Shown piece after piece: positions 11,351 through 24,278 of a stretch of 64,000 nt of DNA. The notes beneath the pieces were generated by a model, which was not told where the DNA came from, did no database searches, and saw only the letters and a list, made by a program, of their open reading frames with translations. Source of the DNA: Viola odorata (taxonomy: Eukaryota > Streptophyta > Magnoliopsida > Malpighiales > Violaceae); NCBI GenBank assembly GCA_963691705.1, contig OY829538.1, positions 80,420,781-80,484,780 of the forward strand, in the 5' to 3' direction. Both the position numbers and the translations under genes were made by a program. Each line of letters starts with the position of its first letter. The first letter of the stretch is position 1.

Positions 11351-14300
11351 TGTCGCGCCGTCGCGAGCGAAATTCGGGACGCAAAGAAATCACATAACAA
11401 TGAAGTCGCCACCCTATTTTTTCTAAGGTTTAGGGAAACCTAAAAGTCTGAAAAAGAAGAAGAAAATAAAACAAAAACTAAGGCACAAATAAAAAGGGTC
11501 TAAACCCGAGAACAACGGTTCGGGGTCGTTTTATGGACTTGGGAAGGTGTGAGGCACCCAAGTCTCATCCTAAAAAGGTTACCGGTTCTAAAAAGAGGTG
11601 TTTTAAAATCATGTTAAAAACAAGTAATTTGGGGCCCTCAGGGGGGATCGTCGCTTTAATTCTTTAGTTGGTTCGGTTGATTTTATCCTAATTATTGTCG
11701 AGTTGTTAAAAAGAAAATAAACATTTTATCCTCTAAAAAAAGAAAAAGGTCGGTTTGCATACCTATTCCGGTTATATTTAATCGAGTTCAAAAATTAGTC
11801 AGATTACATGCAAGATTGATTAAGTGAAATTACTACCATTTTATTATTAATCTTTACTAAAGCGACGACCCTAGTAAATCATAGACGAATCACGGCGATC
11901 GAAATCACTATCATCACAGATGAGTTACTACATCATCGGGCAAATGCATATGATTAATCCTATTTACTAGGTGATTCTAAGCATGCATAGACTAGCAAAG
12001 TACCATTTATATGAATGCGAGAAAACACGTTGAAAAGAGAAAAACTGGAAAGTGGGGTCGAAGCCGCGCACATAACACATTCGTCAAAGATAACATTAAT
12101 ACATCCATGAGCATAAAGTAAATATCAAGGGATTGCTAAATTTAAACGATCACGCAACATTAAAGATTTAAATCTCATTTTAGAAGGTAGCTCTAATGAT
12201 AAGGGGGATTAAATATGGAGATATTTTCTACGAGTTGGGCTTAGAGCCCATTTACTATCTTTCCGCTTTCAAATGATTATTTTCTTTGGTGATTTACTAT
12301 CTTAAAATTTTTGAGGGAACCTGAGTTATTGGAAAAGATTTAAATCCTATTGTTTTGATTACTACTTTGTTTATTTTTTCTTTGATTGATTTTATTCATT
12401 TTTTATTTTTAGGGATTTATTTAAGATTTGAGGATTTTAGTAATTAATAATCATGCACTTAGATTAAAGCGTGATGTTTGATTACTAGTCCTATTTAAAT
12501 TTCATGCATTTAATAAAATAAACGTGGAGTAATTACTAAGCCTAGTTCATTCAAGCAAGGGTCGATTTGGAGTGAAATTATTAAAGGGAGTTATTAATCA
12601 AATTATTCTCATGCAATCAAATTGATTTTTATACTAACAATTTTAAATAATCCATGCATACAAATATATACAAAAAGCATCGAATAAATAAAAGGGTAGA
12701 GAAAAGTGTACTTGAGAGCAAATACCGATTAATTCTAACCTACAAAATCGAGGTTAGTAGCACAAGCAATAATAATTAATTTAAAAATTCTAATAAATCG
12801 GGATTGAGCTCTAAAGCTTGAGTTTGGAAAATCGTCACCAATATTGAAGTCGGCGAAGCATCCGATGCCTTCTTGTTCCTTCTGCATATACCTGAAAAGG
12901 ACGCCGGGGGGTTTCCCCGGCGTATACACTCCGACGATCAAGTCAGTCGAAAGTCATTACGAGTATATAATAAAATATACTATTGATGCACATAAATAAA
13001 TCCATATTTGATGTGCATAATGCATAAAGCATGTTCATAAACACAAATAAAAATCTATTCGTAGAGTCAAAGCCGCACACGAATGATTGTAAAATTAAAG
13101 CACTCATCAGTGTAAGCATCATGCGAACAGATTAATTCGAATTCTAACGATTCTAAATAATCGTGCATACGAATAAACAATAAATTAAATTATCAATTTT
13201 AATAAAGGCCAAGTGAGCTTTAAAGCTCGAGTTTAGGAAATTGTCACCGATATCGAAGATGGTGAAATATTCGATCAGGCCGGTAATTGCGGACTCGGTA
13301 CCTGTAAAAATATGAAGAAATAGTTAGTACACGATTTAAATTAAAAGGGCTTGGGCCGTAGCCCATTTCTTTTATTTTTCACTCATGAGCCGCAGCCCAT
13401 TCTTTCATTTTTCTTTTGTTGGGCTGCAGCCCATTCTTTCTTTTCTCTCATTGGTTGGGCCGAAGCCCAACCCTTCTTCTCTTCCTTGTCAAAAGACAAG
13501 GCTTCTCCCATCTCCTTCTTTCTTTTATTCTTTTCTCATTTTAGGGCTGCATCAACGCAGCCCTCTCTTTCCTTCTTTTCTAAGATGACCGACCATCTTC
13601 TCCTTTCTTTCTTTTTTTTCTTTCCTTCTTTTGTTCCTTCCGGCCAAGGAGCAAGCAGTGGCGGCAGGGCTGGTGGCGAGCAGCGGCTGGGCAGTGGGCA
13701 GCAACGGCGGTGGCGGAGGCAATGGAGATCGGACGACGCTGGAGGCCGAGGAAGAGATGGCGCAGCGATGCTGGTTGGCTCGGGTGATGGCCGGTTTGAT
13801 TGGGTTGTTTGTGTTTTGGCCGACGGTGATGGGCAGTTCGGGATATTTGGATGCGGCTGAGGTTTGGACTGAACGGATTTGGGTTTAGCAGTGGTCCGGT
13901 TGATTTGGGTTTAGTTGATTTGGGATGGTTGAAGTGGTGGGTGGTACGGTTGGTACTGGTTTGGTTTTGGGAAATTGGCAGTGCTGATTTTAGGAAATTG
14001 GCAGTGAGGATTTTGGTTAATTACTGGTTTTGGCAGAGGATTGGAAAGGATTTTGGAATTGGGATTAATTGGGCAGAAGGATTGGAATGGGATTGATTAA
14101 TTTGGGAGGGGATTCGGATTTGGAATTAATTGGGCAGAGGATTGGATTTAATTGATTAATTTGGGAGGGGATTCGGATTTGGAATTAATTGGGCAAAGGA
14201 TTGGATTTAATTGGCAGAGGCGGATTTAATTTGGATTGAGGGAGATGAGGCTAATCTTGGTGATTGATCTGGATTAATTTGGTTTGCGCAGAGGATGATT

Positions 14301-14818
14301 TTTGGTGGGTTTGTGTAATGGCTGCTTTTTTCTTCTGTCCTCTCCTTTGAAGGTGAATGAGCGGGAGTATTTATAGGAGGGTGGTGAGCAGTAGAGTTGG
14401 TGAGGGAAAGAGCAGCGGTGTGCAAGATTTTCCTGAATGAGCCGCGCATATCAAATTCTCATTTGAAAAATGGGAGATTTGCCAGCCGCGATGTCAGCGA
14501 TCTTTACGGAAGAATATTGGATTGTCAGAGATCTGATTTAGAAAAATGAGGAAGAAGAGAGGTAGTGTTGTCGGAGTTCTTTTGAAAATTAGGAAGAGGA
14601 GCCGTTGCTTTCGGCGGATGGATGTTTATATTATTTTGTTCGAACACATTTGAAACCTGATAGAGACTTGGAATAAAAATGTCATGAGGCAATAATAATA
14701 ATAATAACACACAAATTATTTATGTAAAATTACCAAATTGATGAATGATAAAAATATGCGGATATGCGTTAATAAAGGACGATTTAAATTACTCGTGTCC
14801 AAAAATCGGGTAGCAACA
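11351..14818 (-). repeat. 5' LTR of the retrotransposon (element in minus orientation)
   Basis: Copy of 1811-5278. The minus-strand TATA box lies at 14367-14375, so element transcription would start near 14340 and run leftward. The right edge (AGCAACA at 14818) is followed by the target duplication ATAAG at 14819-14823. The hairpin at 12901-12923 is identical to that in the other LTR. Confidence 0.93.
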
Positions 14819-14823
14819 ATAAG

Positions 14824-15901
14824 TATAATTTTAGATTTTTACCTACTCCATTTTTTTTCTTTTGAAGGCTTTAAGGTAAGTGAGGAAATGCTGTCATTTT
14901 CTTGAAAAAGGATCCTTAATTGTTAGTACAGTGACAGGAGAAATGACAGTAGCAAGGATTTAATGACCTAATCCATAGGGGTGGAGCCTCGTTTCATTAA
15001 TGAGGTGGCATGACCCTCCCCCCAAATTTGTATTAATTTTTTTTTAATAATATTTTAGGTTTCTATTAATTTTAATTATATTTACTTAATAATTATATAT
15101 TTTTTAATAATAGTTTTCATAACACGTCGCAGAAAAATAGATCCATTTCCGGGGCTATAATTGGGACAATTTGGATTAGTTTTTAGGGAAAGGAGAAAAA
15201 AAATTGTAAGATGATTTATCTAATAATTAGATAAGTTGATTTATCTAATTATCAACTTATATATTCTTCTTATTTTTCGTAATAATTAATTAAATTAATC
15301 ATGTGTGGGTTTCGAAATAAATAAAAAATTGTTGTTACGAAAAAATTATATATTTATCTCTTTTAGCATTTGTAAAATTTAATAAATGAAAGGGATTGAA
15401 ATCTAGTATTATGTTTTTTTTTTGTGCTCACCTTATAATCTGAAGACAAAGCAAAAGGGAAGAGAAGCAAATGAGCAAACATATATGAAAAAATGATGAA
15501 AGTTGTTATCTTTTGTATGAAACTGATACAAGGAATATTCAACTGCTCTCACTTTTCATATACAAAACATGCAATGTGAGTGTGAAAAAACAAAAGAGGA
15601 CAGTTGAAGGGCAAATAAATTGAGCATAAAAAAGAGTAATAATGCGGCAATCAATACTATTCAAACAAAAGGCTCCAAATTGATCCAACTCACTTTGAAT
15701 TCACGTATTCAATACTATTTTCTTCTACAAAATGTAAACTACTACTCTTGTCTTCTATCTAACTTTTGTATTTTAGGGTAGAGATGAAACAAATATGTGA
15801 GATTCACAAGTATAGATGAGTTGCAAACATTCGATGGGAATGGATGTTCGAACTTGGAACTCCAAGAAGACCACGCTACCCTCATCTAACAACCATAATC
15901 A
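14824..15901. other. Intergenic DNA; left edge of the CNL-RimM duplication at about 15112
   Basis: No gene is seen. From 15112 (agttttcataacacg) the sequence is homologous to 22610 onward, which marks the left boundary of the duplicated unit. Homology is interrupted in the middle (about 15430-15640), then resumes toward the CNL 3' end (15700-15900 against 24000-24270). Confidence 0.7.
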
Positions 15902-18900
15902 TCACTTGCTTATACGTATCCAATCAAGATATACGTAGGGGATGTGAGAAATGAATGGCCAATCCACCCCTTTCTCCGGTTGACATCTTTCTGTCAGCAA
16001 AGGGCATCCCCTTATATAAAGCTCAGAGAGGGAAGTGGGCAGCTTCTGGTTCTGATTTGGCTGCAGGGATTGGAGTTTACCGCAGTGCTGGATATCCAAC
16101 GTCCTGAGAGAGGTGAGGGGTTGAAGCCCGTCGTAGTTTAGAGATTTCAGATTCGGAAACCCTGCTATCTTAAGATTGGTAAGAGTGGAGGGCAGCAGCA
16201 TTGTCTTCTCAGGGAAGGATTCTTCCACCTCATCATCATAACCACCAATTTCAAGAGTTAAGAGGGAAGGAAGCATTTCCAAACCCCACTCATGCCGTCT
16301 TGAGAAAAGTCTCTTGCAATCCTTTACATATAGTTCTCGTAATTTGGAGTTGGAGCCGCCAAGATTCACACCCAGACTCGTAGGGAAAAACTCAATTTTC
16401 GAACAATTTCCAATCACTAAGGTTTCCAAATTGGAGCAGAGACGAGACTCAGGCAACACCTTCAAATTTGGGCAACCCAACAACCGAAGAGTTGCCAAAT
16501 TGGAGGAGAAATTAGGTGATCCTCCTTTGCAAAATGATACTAATTTTGGGCATTCCCAGATTCTAAGTTCTTTTAACATGGGGAAGCACTCTAACGAAAA
16601 ACACTCAATCTCAAGCTGTTCACATGAATCAATCTTAATTTTAGCTACCGAGGAAGGTGACTGGGCAGGGCCTTCCTTAGCTTTGGACACGACTCTATTT
16701 TAAGCTCTTGCAGGAGAGGGAAATTAGTCTCACTATCATCACTATCTGAGATCCACTCACACCATTCTTGCATCCTTGCAATACTCAAATACCTGAGCTT
16801 CTTCATCGCATGTAACTCAGAACCAATGCTTGTGACTCCATGACATGATTCAATGGTAAGTCTCTCCAAAGATGCCAACCGACAAACAGGTGGTAACGAC
16901 AATATTTTACAATTTTCAATTTTCAGGGATACCATGTATGAGAAAGAAGAGTCTCCCACCCAATCTGCAAATCTTTCACCCCCGTAACCATAAACGAAGA
17001 GACTTTTCAAGTCCCTATGAGGGACTAACTCTTCAAGCACTCGTTGATGCAATGAGCAGTTATTGTTATCTTCTCCATGACCCCATTTCAGCTCCAACTC
17101 CTCCAGATGTTGCTTACCCCTCAGAATCGCATCCATAACATCTCCAAGATCCATCACATTTTGAAGACCCTCAACACAAAGTCTTCCTCGTAGATTGTGA
17201 AGTTTCGCCAACTCTTTAATATCAGAACTAGACCCCGCTTGTTTCTGTTTTCCCACAACAAAATAGCCTAACTTTTGAAGTTTTGTCAGTTCACCCATGT
17301 GTGGTGGCATTTCTTGCAAGCTTGTGTCCCTAAAATCAAGCAAAAATAAGTTGACTAACTTCCTCATGTTATTGGGGAGTTTGGTGAGCGCTTTGCTATC
17401 CCTCACAATTAAAATCTGCAAATTATACAATTTGCAAATAGATTCTAGCAGTTGTTGAATATCTAATGGACAACGAAAACTCAAATATCGTAAATGCTTC
17501 AGGGTTCCAATTGAATCTGGTAGCTCATACTCCTGATCATAACGGGGAAGATGTAGCACCCTTAAGCTCTTAAGGGTCTCTAATAAATTGAACAACACTC
17601 CCATAATATCATCGGGTATTAAAAAAAGGGTTCGCAAAAGGTGTGGCTTGCCAAGAATACATTTCAAATCTTCGATCCCATACTGATCATCTCCTCCTTC
17701 AATATATGACAAATAACGAGTACGTTGAGTTACCTCACAGGAATTGACAGCCTCCAGCCTGAAGCAAAATTCTCTTGATACAAGCGTAGCCATATCATTA
17801 AGAAGATCGTGCATAGTGAAAAATGTTTTGCCATAAGCAGTTTGTTGCTGAAGAAAAGACCTAGATACAAGATCTTCAAAGTATCTCTCACCTGTCATTT
17901 CCATATCATCTTCAAAGGCTATAAAACCTTCTGCAACCCATAAAAGGACCAATTGCTCCTTTTCAAATTGGTAATTCTTAGGAAACATTGCACAATAAGC
18001 AAAACATTGCTTCAGAGATGATGGGAGATAAGAATAGCTCAATCTAAGGGCCGGAAGAACCTCATCGTTGGTGGAAGCCTAGATATTGTTGTTTAGTATT
18101 TCCTTCCAGCGCTCAACACGCCTCTCGGAGCGCAAGATACCTCCTAGTGCTTTTGCAGCTAAAGGTAAGCCATTGCACTTTTTCACCATCTCCCTACCAA
18201 TCTTTTCTAAGGCAGGATATTCATGGTACCTTTCGTTACCAAATGCATGTTTTGCAAACAAACGCCAACACTCATCTTCTTTTAGTTCTGCCAAACGATG
18301 AATCTTAACAGAGGGCATGGTGCACGCCACACTTGAATTGCGTGTTGTGACGATGATTTTACTTCCCTGTTTCACAGACATGAACGGTTCCATCAAAGAA
18401 TCCCATTCTCCTTGAGTAGCAACCCAAACATCATCTAGAACAAGCAAAACTTTATTCCCACTAAGCTTCCTCTCTAACTCACAATGCATTTTATTCTCGG
18501 TCATTTTATCAATGTCGTTCCCCAACCCAACCTCCTTCGTAATATCTCTCGTCACCTGGAAAGCTTTCAACTCTTTCGGAACATAAACCCATGCTCTAAC
18601 ATCAAAGCACTGCTGGACCCAGTCGTCCTTGTAGACCCACTTAGCAAGAGTGGTTTTACCCATCCCACCCATACCAACTATCAGAACAACTCCAACATTC
18701 ATACCAATTCCATCATCAGATCGCAACAGCTCCACTACGCCTTCCTTATCACCATCTCTTCCATAAACAGATGAAGCATCAACCAGAGATGTTGTTGGTG
18801 ATGAAGGATCCAATTTTAGTGTACTATTTTTCGCCTCCAAACCAAGGGGACCCATCTGCTTCACTAGATGTTCCAGAGTCTCATGGATCTCTTTCAACCT

Positions 18901-19316
18901 AGGTTCCATCTCTGCTACACTCATCCCTTTTCTACAAAGATTAAAACAAGGGAGAAATTTGGGAACCTGACCCGTGCAATTTTGAGTCTGCATCTCAGCA
19001 TCGGCACTGGTCTGGGCACCACCACTTTCGATCTGCAATTTCAGAACTTCATAAGCAACCTCATCCAAGAAATCTTGAGCACTAAAGGCAGCATCTTTCA
19101 GATAGTCGAGCCATTTTTGGACATGACGATCAGTAAACTGCTTCTGCTCCGCATCACCAACAACCTTGGTAACGGTTGCCAAGTTACCTCCAACTTCTGC
19201 AACTGTCCCTCGTCGATACCATGGCGTCTGAACAAATTTCGGAAACCACCAGAAACCATCTTTTCAGTCAAAGAACTAATGACAGGGGAGAGAATTGCTA
19301 AAGCCACCTCGGCCAT
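15902..19316 (-). pseudogene. CNL disease-resistance pseudogene (left copy)
   Basis: It aligns from end to end with the intact CNL at 24279-27746. The reading frame is broken three times relative to that copy. A 1-bp deletion near 19183 shifts the frame after residue ~45 of the coiled-coil domain. A TGG-to-TAG change at 18079-18081 stops it after the NB-ARC GLPL region (EILNNNI-stop), next to a 12-bp in-frame deletion. Another 1-bp deletion near 16652 shifts the frame inside the LRR (after ALPSHLP). Otherwise the motifs survive: P-loop GMGGMGKTTL, kinase-2 VLLVLDDVW, GLPL, MHDLLNDMA and the LRR tail. It is intronless like its sister. It could still be transcribed and yield a short coiled-coil protein or regulatory RNA, but a full receptor is not possible. 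Confidence 0.92.
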
Positions 19317-20833
19317 GGCTAGCTACAAAGGTGGAATTATGAAAGTGTGCAGGAAAACAAGCAGTAGCAAAGGAGAAAGGAAAAATGATAGAAGCAGAGT
19401 AGTGGTGGAGTGGGCGAGACCAAGCAAAGTTTATGGCCAATTTCTTTAGATTTTTCAGCGTTAATTCCCCGCAAAGTCGTTTTTCTTTATTTCCTTTTTC
19501 TTTTCTTTACTATGCCTTTTTCCTTTTTTCTTTTTCCCTTTTTCTCTTTTTCTTTATTTCCAACAATCGAAGTTTGACAAAATTTCCTCAATAATGGAGC
19601 TGCAGGTTTCGCTCTGCCAGCACATGGCCAAGGAATTAAAGAAATGGACATAAAGAATAATGGACCGTATATGGCCAACATGTTTGTGTATCTAAAATAT
19701 AAAAAAAATTATCTTTCTATAATTAGTAAATTTTGTGTAAATTTTAAATTTTATTTTTATTTTTTATGAACACTTGATGTAAAATGAGTACAATAATCAT
19801 GTTAGGAAAATAAAACATAAATTATAAGTTTTCAAATTATTTGGTGTAATTTTTAATAAACTAAATTATACTTATTAAACTCACACAGAACAATAAGAAA
19901 AGAAAAAAGAAAAGGAATAAAAAAGAAGAATGTTGAATTTTTTTTCGTTTTTAATTTTTTATTATAAAATTTGACAAAAAACTGAAATATGGGATCCACA
20001 TAACACGTTCTTAACATAAGACATCAAATTGAACCAACTGAAATGAGGAGATTCAAAAAAAATCAAACAACAAACCTAAGAAACCTCAGATGGCTTTAAG
20101 TAAACGAGTTATTATGTGAAAATTGTATATTTTTTTTACCATAGTTTGAAATGAGATTTGAACCTTAGTTCATCTCCCGACTAATACCTTTATTCTATGT
20201 GATTTTTCCCTCACCCTCAAATCTAACCCTAACAAAATTCTATCTCTAAATACGCCCCCAAATTTATCTCAGTTATTCATGTTTACCCTTAACTTTATTG
20301 TTGTTAGTCAAACATATCCCCGTACCCCCAACTTTGTACTAACATCGTTAAAAATTTACCGTTAGTCACATTTTCACCCAAAAACAACGTTGTTTAAAAT
20401 AAAATAATATTTTTTTTATAAAAAATTAAATATTAGAATAAAATGGAAAGTAAATCGAATATGCATTTAACTACATAATAACTAATTAAATATGAAAAAA
20501 CCAAACTATGAGAACTATTAGAAACGTTTTTGATATATACAAGAAATGGAAATTAGGAGAGTCAAATTCAAACTCTTTATTTTTTATATTATAAATTCTT
20601 CGTATGTTTCGTTTTCAAAACTCAAATTTAATATGAATAAAAAATATCACTCACTTATATTTATGTGAAATTATTAATAATAGTACTAATTTGTTTGCTG
20701 ATTTTTTGAAATTAGAAATAGATGAGGGGTAGTATATATTTTATTTTTTTAAAAAGGCAGTAGAACCTTAATATATCTACAATTATCGTTAACTAGCGTT
20801 CCTCTTCGTTTCTTGTTCAGACGGTAGGACACT
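19317..20833. other. Divergent spacer between CNL pseudogene and truncated RimM copy
   Basis: The first ~130 bp (to about 19445) and the last ~310 bp (from about 20520) are homologous to the corresponding spacer of the right-hand unit (27747-27890 and 28560-28892). The middle is unrelated AT-rich DNA, so one or both copies gained or lost sequence after duplication. It should hold promoters firing both ways. No gene is seen. Confidence 0.6.
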
Positions 20834-22403
20834 ATGCAGGCAGCCACTGCATTCTCCTGCTCTCCAACGCTTCCACTCTTCCCGCCGTTTCAAACCGCCC
20901 AACTTTCATGTCCGGTCACACCCTCCTTTCTTCTAAAGTCTCCCCTCAAACCATTCCAAAATTACCTCCGTGCCATTACCCCTCTCCACAGTACTGGTAT
21001 GCTCTTTCGTCTCATATCTCTTACCGTTCCAATTTTGTAAACGTTGCTGCTTTTGTCATTAATTGTCCGTTTGTTTATCTTTTCCTATCTTTTGTGACTA
21101 TGGAAATTGCTGACAGTTACCATTTTTTTCCTCATATGTCTAGTGTGATGTTTCAGTTATGGCAAGATAAAGCTATAGTTAGTTGTTAATTTAAACTTAG
21201 TGAGGTATTATGAGAACTGGGTCAATGCCCACAAATGCATTTCTTGTAAAGGTTCTGTCTTGGTTGTTGGTTGGTGTAGCTTTCCATTTGAGGGTCTGTT
21301 TGGGTGCGTTACCAGGGGTGTTCTCACTATAATGCTAGTAGAAGTATCAATCTTTGGAGCTTTTGATCCCATAATCACTTGAAATAGAATTCCATCTTTT
21401 GTAGCGTAGCTTGTCACTTGAGGGTCTGATTGGGTTCGCAACCAGAGGTGTTTTTACTATAATGCCAATGGAAAGTATCAATTTTTTGAGCTTTTGATCC
21501 TATAATCATCTGCTAAAACATTCTATCTGCTGTAAAACAAGCCCCCTCCCCCACCCCCGTTGTTGACATTGCATTCTCTGCTTGTAGAGCTTTGTGAATA
21601 TATGAATATCTGTTTAGCGGTCCTGATTGTGGAATTCATACCGCATGCTATGCTCCTGGCTATCTGAAGTTGTGTGATTACTTTAGTAATTGTTTAGCTT
21701 TCTGCTATCAAATATGTGCTTGATATCTTATTCATTTTGTGATCGGATGTTATATTATGTGTTGAACCAGCTACACTAGAGGTTGCTGAAACTGATAAGG
21801 TTGGAACGGGATTTGTTGAAGTTGGGTACATATCTGGTGTTCATGGGCTTCAAGGGGAAGTTTGTGTCAAGTCTACTACTGATTTTCCGGAGCTACGGTT
21901 TTCCCAGGTAATGCATGGCTGTAGACTTGCCAATTTTGATCAGGCTTTATTTTTGGATAATTGTTCTTTACATATTCTACATTGTGAGGTTCTAATGTAT
22001 TGTTCCATTTTAGCCTGGGCCAAGATGGTAAAGGCAAGAATCTTTAGGTAAAGATACATATCAAGAAGTTGAGCTGGTTGAAGGAAGAGGACACCCTGGA
22101 CAAAAGGTTTGGCTACTTAGATTTGGAGGAGTTGACACAGTAGACAAGGTGAGTTTAGGAATGTTTCTCCTTCAAACTCTCTCTTTAAACTCAAGGACGA
22201 ACAGTGAAAAATGCTTAAAATGCCTTCTATTAGCCAACAAAACCTTACTTTAATGTTTAACATGCAACTGTTTTCTAATTTTTTCCTTCCAGGCAAGGCT
22301 ACTTGTAGGATCAACTGTACTTGTAAGAGAAGATGATAGACCAGACTTGGAAGAAGGAGAATTTTACTCTCGTGATCTTGTTGGGATGAGAGTAAATCTT
22401 AAG
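20834..22403 (+). pseudogene. Truncated RimM-family gene copy (exons 1-4 only)
   Basis: Exons at 20834-20996, 21771-21907, 22014-22148 and 22293-22403 correspond one for one, with identical lengths, to exons 1-4 of the complete gene at 28893-33565. The copy ends in the intron after exon 4: homology stops at 22587 and CNL downstream sequence begins at 22610. Exon 3 also carries an in-frame TAA at 22029-22031 (TGG TTA in the sister is TGG TAA here). The exon 1 donor is GTATGC instead of GTAAGC. It lacks the barrel end and the whole C-terminal half, so it is not expected to make a working protein. Confidence 0.92.
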
Positions 22404-24278
22404 GTTTGTATTATCAAAGCATCATATCTTTTATTCCACTAAGAAATTGGCTATTTAAGTTGAATACCTTCGTTGTACTGGGTTCTCTAATAGGTGAACT
22501 AGTGTACTTTAATGTTCTAGTAGAGCCTTCTACTTGTGCTTGAACAACTTTTATTTGATTCAGCATACTCATGAGATACACAAAAGAACTTCTTTAAAAT
22601 ATTAAAGTCAGTTTTCATAACACGTGGCAGAAAAATAGGTCCAATTCCGGCGCTATTTGGGACAATTTGGATTAGTTTTTATTTATTTTTGGCATAATTA
22701 TCAATTTAATTCCATGTACAATGGAATTAGTGATTTATCTAATAATATAAAGGGAAAGAAGAAAAAAAATTGTAAGATGATTTATCTAATAATTAGATAA
22801 GTTGATTTATCTAATTATCAACTTATATATTCTTCTTATTTTTCGTAATAATTAATTAAATTAATCATGTAAAGGGTTTTGAAATAAAAAAGATTGTTAT
22901 TACGAAAAAAAAAATATTTATCTCTTTTAAATAAAAAATTCATCTTATTTTAGCATTCGTAAAATTTAATAAATGAAGGGTGTGTCCAAATTTGAATATA
23001 AATTCTTAATATTTATTAGGGATTGAAATCTAGTATTATGTTATTTTTTGCTCACCTTATAATCTCATCAAATTAATTAATTAGACTTTCTTAATTTTAT
23101 TATTAAGTGACATGTTCACATACGTTCTTAATTTTAATATATTGACTTGATAATTAATTAATGTTTTTAGTTTGGTACGGGAAGTACTTACTCTATGTGA
23201 TGTGATTATTTATTTTTCTTTTTCTTTTCAAGTCTTAGTTAGTTTTGCTTCATTTTATTCAACTGATACGGTACAAATATAATTAGTCATATTCTAAAAA
23301 CGTATGTGTATATTCTTAATCGATTTAGAACTAATCATATATATACTATATCAATTTATAAAAACTAAAATGCTATCGGTTAAAAAAAATTGAAAGTTTA
23401 AATTAGCTTATACTGTATTAATAAACATATTCTCTTGAGCTCGATCATAATATATTTATAAATTAATTTTGGAAAAACGGAAACCAAAAACAGGAAACAC
23501 ATTGTTCTCTTTACCGATGAGTAGGCTCTACTTCTCCAGAGTGCGGAAGTAGTAGAAATTGATTTTTGTTATTTTTGGAGTTTCAAGTTTTAACTTTGAC
23601 TCTCATTTCAATCGGAACCAAATTGGAATTATATAGGTTTGTGAGAAGCTGTTATGATGCCACGTGTTTTCTCGACCAATTGGGCTTTAACTACTGCTAC
23701 AATGATTATATTAGGCTTGCAATAAAATCTCATGATTTCCAAAATTTATAATTAATTTAAATCTTTCTAATAATAATAATAAGGATTCCTGATAGTTCAT
23801 TTTGGATCTTGAAAATGAAATGCCTTCATGTGCAGATATACTAAATGATTATTTTTATTTAGATCCTCAGTATCTAACGAGATAATTCCTTTCTTCATCA
23901 TATATATAAATTAATTTTGGAAAAACGGAAACCAAAAATAATAATACAGCAAAACAAAAGGCTGTAAATTGACAGTTTTGGATATGGAGTAATAAATATT
24001 TGATCTCATGCATAGATACAACTGAATTTGAATTAACGTATTCAATATTTTCTTATACAAAATCAAAACTATTGTCTTGTATCTAACTTTTGTATTTTCA
24101 ACCTCAGAACCCCATTGCTTCAATACTGGACTGGCCCCAGTGTAGGGTAGAGATGAAAGAAATATGTGAGATTCACAGGTATAGATGGATGGAGTTGCAA
24201 ACATTGGATGGGAATGATGGGATGTTCCAACTTGGAACTCCAAGAAGACCACACTAGGTTGACATCTAACCATAATCA
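22404..24278. other. Duplication junction (22588-22609) and CNL downstream region
   Basis: RimM intron homology ends at 22587. A 22-bp filler follows, and from 22610 the sequence is homologous to 15112 onward. The rest (23060-23940) is AT-rich DNA without a recognisable gene, much of it absent from the left copy. A 60-codon plus-strand frame at 23566-23751 has no support. Confidence 0.75.

Larger units (their letters stand above)
1811..14818 (-). mobile_element. Ogre/Tat-like Ty3/Gypsy LTR retrotransposon, internally deleted, minus orientation
   Basis: The element is 13.0 kb with two 3468-bp direct LTRs (1811-5278 and 11351-14818) that start TGTCGCG and end AGCAACA. It is flanked by the 5-bp target duplication ATAAG (1806-1810 and 14819-14823). 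Read on the minus strand, the LTR at 11351-14818 is the 5' LTR. Next come a primer site matching the 3' end of a tRNA-Arg (TGGCGACTCCGCTGGGGA), gag scraps, an RT-flank scrap, an integrase scrap, two tandem arrays, a purine tract (AAAGAGGGGG) and the 3' LTR. Long LTRs, tRNA-Arg priming and 3' tandem arrays are known traits of the Ogre/Tat lineage. The RT/RNase H core is missing and all frames are broken, so the copy is non-autonomous. I counted about 8 substitutions between the LTRs (roughly 0.2%), which points to a very recent insertion. Confidence 0.93.

Noticed and set aside
1811..14818. Plus orientation for the LTR element
   Set aside because: The primer site, purine tract, gag-to-integrase order and LTR TATA box all read on the minus strand.
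18868..19449. 193-codon plus-strand frame antisense to the CNL pseudogene
   Set aside because: Mirror of the receptor coding strand; no domain, and the equivalent frame in the intact copy is shorter.
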